64,000 nt of DNA from Pleurodeles waltl (taxonomy: Eukaryota > Chordata > Amphibia > Caudata > Salamandridae). The notes under the pieces were generated by a model. That model did no database searches. It saw only the letters and a program-made list of their open reading frames with translations, and was not told where the DNA came from. How positions within the stretch are numbered: position 1 is the first letter of the stretch; each line of letters begins with the position of its first letter. Both the position numbers and the translations under genes were made by a program. Location: contig NC_090437.1 of NCBI RefSeq assembly GCF_031143425.1, positions 1,172,642,863 to 1,172,706,862 of the forward strand. Reading direction: 5' to 3'. Below, piece by piece: positions 58,416 through 64,000 of this stretch.

Positions 58416-59277
58416 CATTGTCTTTGTTACCCTACTAAATGAAGCGTATTTTATCTAGACTGTCAGGATTCGAACCTGTGATCATGAAATCAAACACATC
58501 CTCTGTTGTGAGCTTTCATCATGAAGCTTCGCAATAGGACAGCGGCAGCCTTTCACGTGTGGTTCTGAGAAGAGCGAGACATGGACAGTCCTGGGTCCTG
58601 CCTTGATCGGTCTTAGCTGCAAGCAGAGGATGAACTCCCTGGGAGCCGAGACTTTTAAATATTCCTCAAGCGCATAAAGATTTTGCTTCTCCCAGATGTC
58701 TGGGTTGCACCAGGGAAGCGAAGGGCAGAAGGAAGAAATTGATTTTCCTTAGTTACTTTTTTCTTCTTACAGATTACTTTTGCTATTGTTTCTCTGCATA
58801 TCTTTAATGCCGGACATGTTTAACAAAAATATTCATGAAATGAAGAGACTCGTGTCACTGCTTATGCCCGCTCCCAAGTAATAACATTGGGACTCACAGA
58901 CATCCGTACTGGATAAAGAGAGCCGGGAGGAGTCTCACTTCGGGGGACTAATTTAAAAAAAAGCACAGCTAACGAGACGACTTCCACTCAACCACAAGGT
59001 TGTGCATTAGGAGAAAATGTATACAGTACATACCTTCTGGGTTATTTGTGTTTTACTCAAGCTGGCATTTGTCAGAAAAGCCGCTGCTAGTGCAGACACT
59101 TTGTGCACTATATACTATATAAGATTGGAAATAGTTCTCACCGGCCCATCCGTTATCTTAGAAACTTTGAACTGACAGGTAAAACCCGAGGTGTTTTCAT
59201 CCACTGGATTCTGATCTGTACTTCCAGATTACTGCATCTCTACCACTGAACTAGAAGAGTAAGGCACTGAATAACTC
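58416..59277. other. Unassigned; contains a tRNA-like B box on the minus strand
   Basis: The minus strand reads AGGTTCGAATCCTG around 58464-58477, a perfect Pol III B box with a 4-of-5 T stem. The D and anticodon arms do not fold, so no tRNA is called. It may be a degenerate tRNA-derived repeat. Confidence 0.35.
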
Positions 59278-59429
59278 ATGTTAGGTCTCGCCCACCAGGC
59301 AGCTTCTAGCTGCCTACTGACGAGTCCTTTGTGGGCTATAGGACCAAGAACTAACTTATAGCCCACCCACTGTTTCCATTGGCTAGCTTTGTGGTTACTC
59401 ATTTGCTTGCTTCTTATTCAATGGCTTGG

Positions 59430-59500
59430 CTTTCCTTTCCTTTCCTTTTCCTTTCCCTTTCCCTTTCCTTCCTTCCTTCCTCTCCTTGCGTTGCGTTGCG
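59430..59500 (+). repeat. Pyrimidine tract (CCTTT)n followed by (GCGTT)n
   Basis: Degenerate CCTTTCCTTT units (59432-59478), then GCGTTGCGTTGCGTT (about 59488-59502). Simple-sequence DNA. Confidence 0.85.
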
Positions 59501-59683
59501 TTTGTCCCTCTTGCCAGGCTGGCTTGTATCCTACCACTGCTCACTTTAGGGAACTACTTTTTTTTCTTTTTCGCTAGGCAAGTGAATGTGTTTTCTAGGT
59601 TTCTCCCTCGTGTTTTTCTCCAACCCACCAAACGCCCATGCCCTGCACTAGGTGTTACCTTCTCCCTCAAGTATTGCTCTCTT

Positions 59684-59765
59684 CCTTGTGTGCTATTCGC
59701 TCTATGCTGCTCTCTTCCTTGTGTGCTATTCGCTCTATGCTGCTCTCTTCCTTGTGTGCCCCTCC
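59684..59765 (+). repeat. 33-bp tandem repeat, 2.5 copies
   Basis: CTCTCTTCCTTGTGTGCTAT with TCGCTCTATGCTG, repeated almost without change. 33 bases equal 11 codons, so plus-strand frames remain open across it (SSLCAIRSM repeats); no gene is implied. Confidence 0.9.
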
Positions 59766-61151
59766 TCCCTTAACCAGCTTTGTCCGTTTATTCCCCACAC
59801 TCCCATTGCTTCCCTTAGCTTGGCATCATAGGTGAAACGCCACCACCAGTGCGCTTGCACAAGGTTAAATTAATGCCCGTCGCCCAGGAAACACGGATGC
59901 ACCCGTACTGTGGCGGGCCAAAGGAAAAGTGTTTGGAGGTGAGCATGTGAAAGACAGAAAAAACAGCCGAGCTTGTGCCGGTGGTTGGAGGTGGTAGTTA
60001 CTACCACTAGTTCCTAGAGACTAGGATTTATTTTTCCTCGCCAGATTTCATCCGAGAACAAGAAAAAGGCAGAACAAGGTGAAAAAAGACAGAACGATAC
60101 AAAACGAGCTACAAAGTGAGGAAAAAAGGGAGAGAAAACAATTAAAGTGAGAGAACTAGATAAGTATAGAGTGGTTTAAAAAAGACATTAAGATGGATCA
60201 AGATTTCGATGCCTGGAACGGAGATCTTAAAAAACGAAAAATGGAGCAGAGAGCCAAAGTTTCTTACTTACTCCCCAACCCCCACAAATTGAGCAGCGAT
60301 GTAGGTTTGTGGACCTAGAGGTCTTGCAGAAGACAATCAGAACAGCAACAAAAAGGATACTGTTTAACATTTTATTTTGGGCGATGAGGTGGAGCTATCA
60401 GGAAGGACACATTAAATACCGATACTTGCAAGGCTGTTGCAAGAAATGTCACTCAAGGCCAAGCAACACATACCCACACCACACATGGCAATGTTTGTAG
60501 GGGCAGTCTTAGACCCTTTGGTGGTGACTAGTGCAACTGTACTATTGACTTACCATAGAAGAAGCCTTGCATCCACGAAATGCATATAGATGGCCCCCTA
60601 CTTTGCCTATATGTAGTAAACCCCTACCTATCTGCAGTATGGCAAGGCCAGGAGTTGACTGGTAAGTCAGTCACTGGCACCCAAACCTTGGCATATAAAG
60701 ATATTGAATGGCTGCACAGTAATTCACGTTCTTGATATGGATAATACGAGGTGGAGGAATCAAATATGGATGTTCTCAGATTTGGAAAGTGAAGGAGATA
60801 CACACCTTATTCATGTTAATTTTGAGTGGAAACCATCAGGCGGAGGGAAGGTACCTTACCTCCGCCTCAGAAAGGAATTTTGGGGCATTTGAGGCTGTCC
60901 CAGCTATACTGCTTCTAGTCGCTTCAAAACATGCCTCAAGTGTACAGGCTACAATGACATAAAATGTAATGTGAGACACTATACTACGACACCCTGATAA
61001 TAACAACTAACTCTTAGAATGAGAGCTTTTTTAAATCGACTACTGCCATTGCATCTATGTATTTCATCAACCAGTGTTAGTGAACCAGTTTGCTATATTT
61101 GTTTCTACCACTGGCTATCTAGAACTACATATTGTCAACATGCAAGTTTAT

Positions 61152-61543
61152 AACAAGCATTTGCAATGCAATGGGTTTCGCGTTTGCTCTAGTTAGAGCT
61201 ATTCGCATTGTAACTGAAACTTTCGTGCCACACTAACAGTTGGCATAAGCAAGCAGATTCAAAGTGCCGCCATGAGCGCGAAGAGAGCAACAAAAGGAAA
61301 AAGAAGTTCGCTCGCAGTCAAAGTTATCGCAACAGTGCAATTTTCCATGTAACAGGGTTAATGGCAAAGGCAGTAACAAAACCGCCCTAAGGAGGGACAG
61401 ACGTATAGCAGTTATCAACAAAAACAAAGGATTTTTTAAATACAAGTCCATGAACAAGTTATGATGGACGTGCGGTGGGCATGGTTGAAAGCCCAGATAC
61501 ATACCAAAACAGCGCTTGCACCCTGCTATGCTCGACCTAATAA
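61152..61543 (+). repeat. Interspersed repeat R1, copy D
   Basis: Head AACAAGCATTTGCAATGCAA, then GGGTTTCGCGTTTGCTC; body GATTCAAAGTGCCGCCATGA and GGCAGTAACAAAACCGCCCT; tail GTGCGGTGGGCATGGTTGAA and CTCGACCTAATAATG. A short internal deletion after the head compared with copies A and B. Confidence 0.8.
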
Positions 61544-62016
61544 TGAGCTGACAACTACTACAGCCTCTTCTTGCTTGAGACCTAGCAACTGTTCATCAAT
61601 GTCCTTTGCATCCTGTTTGTAGCTTCCAAACATAACCAGGTTGCCAGATCTCCATTTATTCACTGAGGTCACACAGGTTGACTCCAAAACACGATTCTCT
61701 AAAAAAAGGATTTTCTTAACTTTAACTGCAACCTTTACATCAGTCACTTACATATTACAGTGTTTTTATTGTAACAGCATTAAACCAGGTATCCCACCTC
61801 TTCCATCTCCTATTGATAAGCACTCTTCCAATCCTCTCACTCATCTCGTCCTCCAACTTCTTCAACGCCCCTGTGAGTATTAAGGGACTGTCTGTTTCAA
61901 GGGCTATTGAATAATTTCAAGACTTACTGGATGCATTTCAAGGCTCCTGAGCACAATTTAAAGTAATGTGTGGCAATATCAAGCTTATTTCTGAATTTCA
62001 ACAGCACACATATATG
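61544..62016. other. Unassigned intronic sequence
   Basis: Nothing recognised. Confidence 0.45.
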
Positions 62017-62024
62017 TGCGTTAT

Positions 62025-62409
62025 CAGCGGTGGCTCCTCCGCTAAGACGAAGGAGCGTTGCCCCATTGCTTTATGCAGTGAAGGAAAGGGAAAAATAAAA
62101 TGATAATAACATTGCGTTGCTGGGAAAAGAAAGTGCACAGGGGCCTACTCCCTGTCAGAGCGCCGAAGCAGGTCGCTAAGACCAATCAAGATGCTGCCGT
62201 CATGCTGGTGACAGCGGCGTCTTGATTGGAGGGGAGTCTGGAACACTGTGTGCTTCTAAGAGTTGGGAAAGAGATGAGGAAGAAGGAGAGACTTAACCGT
62301 TTCTCCCAACATAAAAGGTAAGGTTTTTTGTTTTTAGATTTTTTTTTTTTTTTTTTTTTTTTAAATATACTTCCGCCCCACCACCCCTTTTGACAGGTAG
62401 ACGCTACTG
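62025..62409. mobile_element. Short hAT-like element with central inverted repeat
   Basis: The ends CAGCGGTGGC and (complement) CAGTAGCGTC agree in 6 of 10 bases. The flanks TGCGTTAT (62017-62024) and TGTGTTAT (62410-62417) agree in 7 of 8, as an old hAT duplication would. A 21-bp imperfect inverted repeat sits inside (62182-62202 with 62209-62229; CCAATCAAGATG.. / ..CGTCTTGATTGG). A T-run is at 62338-62362. 385 bp, no coding capacity. Confidence 0.55.
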
Positions 62410-62417
62410 TGTGTTAT

Positions 62418-63782
62418 AGATCAGCCCGTCTGTTCAAACCGGACAACCAGACATGCTAACTCTCATCTACCACTCATAAATGCATTTCTAATCCCCTTTC
62501 CTCATCCCAGGCTTGGAGGCAAGCAAAGGATCCATACTCCAAGGACAGATATATCAGGGATCTAAGAGAGCCTGACTTTTTCCAGGGAGGACATTTTTAG
62601 TTCGACCTTTTCCACACTGGTCCTACTCCTCTTAGACGTACATATGCTCTTACGTACCTGTCTTTTCCTCTTTTTGTCTCCACAGGATCCGCCGAGTGTG
62701 GTGGACAGGCTGCGGCGATAATCTGGGCAGATGGAAAATATGCTCGGACAGAAACCAAAGTCTCGCCTGAGGCACAAGCTTTTAGTGGCAGATGGGGACC
62801 AGCTATTAGCGGTGCCACGAGGGAGCAGATGACGGCCAGTGGGGTTTAAATCCCAGCATGCATTAGGATTAAGAGTCACAAGAGCAGTTTCTACTTTGTT
62901 TCTGCACACGAGATGGTGACCTGTTCCGCAAAGTGGTCCCCCGGCCAAGGTGTGGTCATCTGTCCCAAGGCAAGGTCAGTACTTTGGGGAGGTTGCTGTA
63001 ACGCTACAGTTAAGAAAGCACATACTGGAGACGGACCACAAAGAATCAGGCTCGCACAGAGAAATTCCGAAGTTGCAAACTTCACCTAAGATTTGCGTTG
63101 CTTTCTGCATGCCAGGAAATGAAAATCTTCACAATCCATACATACATATGCTTAGCAAGCGTATTTTCAGCCAGTAGGGAACTGATCTATTTATGGGTGC
63201 AAATATTTACCCTTCTCAGAAACTCCTCTCTGCACCCCATGAAATGTGTACAACATTCATGTATAAATTACATGTGAATACTATTAGAAAATTCTGGTAA
63301 TACATACAGAGGTTATGCTTTGTTGGTGGCAATTGCCTTCTCAATTGCGCCTTACCTTGAAACCACCCATGCTGTCGGCCTTTCTGTGTATTTAGTACAG
63401 TGAAATATCAGCTAGTATGGCAGATTTTATAAGTGCTGGAGTTCAATTTGCAGGTGGCAATGTCTGCAGATCCTGACTTTGGAGTTTGGGCTTGCAGGTA
63501 CACTTTTGGACAACAATCTACTGACTTCCCGCGCTCCCGAGAGAGGCCTGCAGCACGGAAAAGGTTGCTAGCAACAGAGAAGGTAGAGAAAGGAAGTGTA
63601 GAGAGAAAGACACAGTTCAAACGTGCAGGTACGGTGGGAGCAATCAAGCAAGCCTACAGAGCCATGGCATACCCAGGCTCTATGCAGGGGTGGAGGTTCA
63701 CATCGGACTGGGGATAAAAGCATTTTGGAATACAGAATTAATTACAATAGAAGATGGGGAAACATCACTTACAAAGCAGCAA
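62418..63782. other. Unassigned sequence; GC-richer block at 62.6-63.0 kb
   Basis: Open frames (62948-62562 minus; 63433-63717 plus) have no recognised domain. No CpG-rich promoter was evident, although an AFAP1 leader exon cannot be excluded. Confidence 0.4.
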
Positions 63783-64000
63783 ATACAACGCAATGCATTT
63801 ACCATGATACCTTTACCACGAATGGCTTTACCACACACATAACATTTTACAACTAATTCCGTTGTAGAGGTATGAATGGTAAAGGTATATGCATGGTAAA
63901 GGTTTTAAAGGTAAGTAATAAGTGGTTTGAGGAGATATATTTTATTATATATAGGGTATGGGCAATGGTTATTGGGTGGTAAGGGCATTTTTAGGTTTTA
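63783..64000 (+). mobile_element. G-element-type end, copy 3 (cut by window edge)
   Basis: TTTACCATGATACCTTTACC, ACCACGAATGGCTTTACCAC, a palindromic TTACAACTAATTCCGTTGTA and GGTATGAATGGTAAAGG repeat the end motifs of the two G-rich elements (TTACAA..AATTA..TTGTAAAGGCATGNNTGG). It is followed by GGGTATGG.. sequence that may be the start of a G-rich interior. Confidence 0.5.

Larger units (their letters stand above)
59278..60960 (+). mobile_element. Possible LTR-retroelement remnant (LTR-like block, leader and gag-like start)
   Basis: A block starting TGTTAGGTCTCGCCCACC (59279) has LTR-like composition, with pyrimidine tracts and direct repeats. About 0.35 kb of leader follows, purine-rich in its second half (60050-60190). 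Then comes an ATG (60193) with 37 open codons of acidic/basic residues before a stop. Further frames to 60.96 kb are broken and show no protease or polymerase motif. The layout resembles the 5' end of an LTR element, but no second LTR, target duplication or convincing primer-binding site was found. Weak call; if real, it is a dead endogenous copy. Confidence 0.3.
31194..64000 (-). other. AFAP1: Probable AFAP1 intron 1 (5' part of gene, open-ended)
   Basis: The first coding exon starts with a spliced acceptor, so at least one untranslated exon lies upstream on the minus strand, at higher coordinates. I saw no convincing CpG-rich promoter or leader exon up to 64 kb, so most or all of this span is likely intron 1. 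That is inference: a short non-coding exon could be hidden here. Confidence 0.5.

Noticed and set aside
58430..58510. tRNA gene on the minus strand
   Set aside because: Only the T arm is acceptable; the anticodon and D stems do not pair and no acceptor stem forms.
1..64000. CRISPR arrays, bacterial operons, ribosome-binding sites, rRNA genes
   Set aside because: Nothing of the kind is present; the spliced gene and the repeat content show a vertebrate nuclear genome.

Overview
The window looks like the interior of one very large vertebrate gene from an animal with a bloated genome, most likely a salamander and probably a newt. Two short, perfectly spliced coding exons on the minus strand match the start of actin filament-associated protein 1 (AFAP1). 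The ATG exon is at 31065-31193 and the next exon is at 6614-6708. Together they give 74 residues with correct GT/AG borders and matching phase. The intron between them is 24,356 bp, and by inference the rest of the window is intron 1 (right side) and intron 3 (left side). No other host gene was recognised. The salamander call is inference: long introns filled with DIRS-like, L1, CR1/L2-like, LTR, hAT and Harbinger-like material, plus repeat families that I associate from memory with newts.

Left part (1-31 kb): the promoter and gag-proximal end of a DIRS-like retroelement (about 1.09-2.2 kb, minus); the AFAP1 exon at 6.6 kb; a near-palindrome at 7.9 kb; a G-rich DNA element (8.67-9.77 kb); two diverged copies of one repeat (10.46 and 11.18 kb); repeat family R1 (15.76 and 24.35 kb); an L1 remnant (about 19.4-23.0 kb, plus) interrupted by a CR1/L2-like 3' end on the opposite strand (21.6-22.7 kb); and a decayed DIRS-like gag and reverse transcriptase (25.6-27.4 kb, minus).

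Middle (31-47 kb): the AFAP1 start exon; a 784-bp non-autonomous hAT element with a perfect 8-bp target duplication and seven hairpins in a row (32127-32910); an apparently intact Tc1/mariner transposon with a 338-codon transposase, DD37E spacing and IR/DR ends (34015-35577); a divergent R1 copy (36.4 kb); a second CR1/L2-like 3' end (43.06-43.78 kb); an (AT)n tract; and a second G-rich element (45.94-46.86 kb).

Right part (47-64 kb): a microsatellite cluster (49.2 kb); an L1 ORF2 remnant covering endonuclease to reverse transcriptase (about 49.8-52.1 kb, plus); a short hAT element (52239-52728); a 2,680-bp probable solo LTR with a 5-bp target duplication (54700-57379); a 694-bp Harbinger-like MITE built of serial hairpins (57719-58412); a possible LTR-retroelement remnant (59.3-61.0 kb); R1 copy D (61.15 kb); another hAT-like element (62025-62409); and the start of a third G-element-type end (63.78 kb to the window edge).

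Only two units look functional: the AFAP1 exons, and possibly the Tc1 transposon. Everything else is a dead, truncated or non-autonomous mobile element, or unassigned intronic sequence. All calls come from reading the sequence and from family knowledge; no database search was made.
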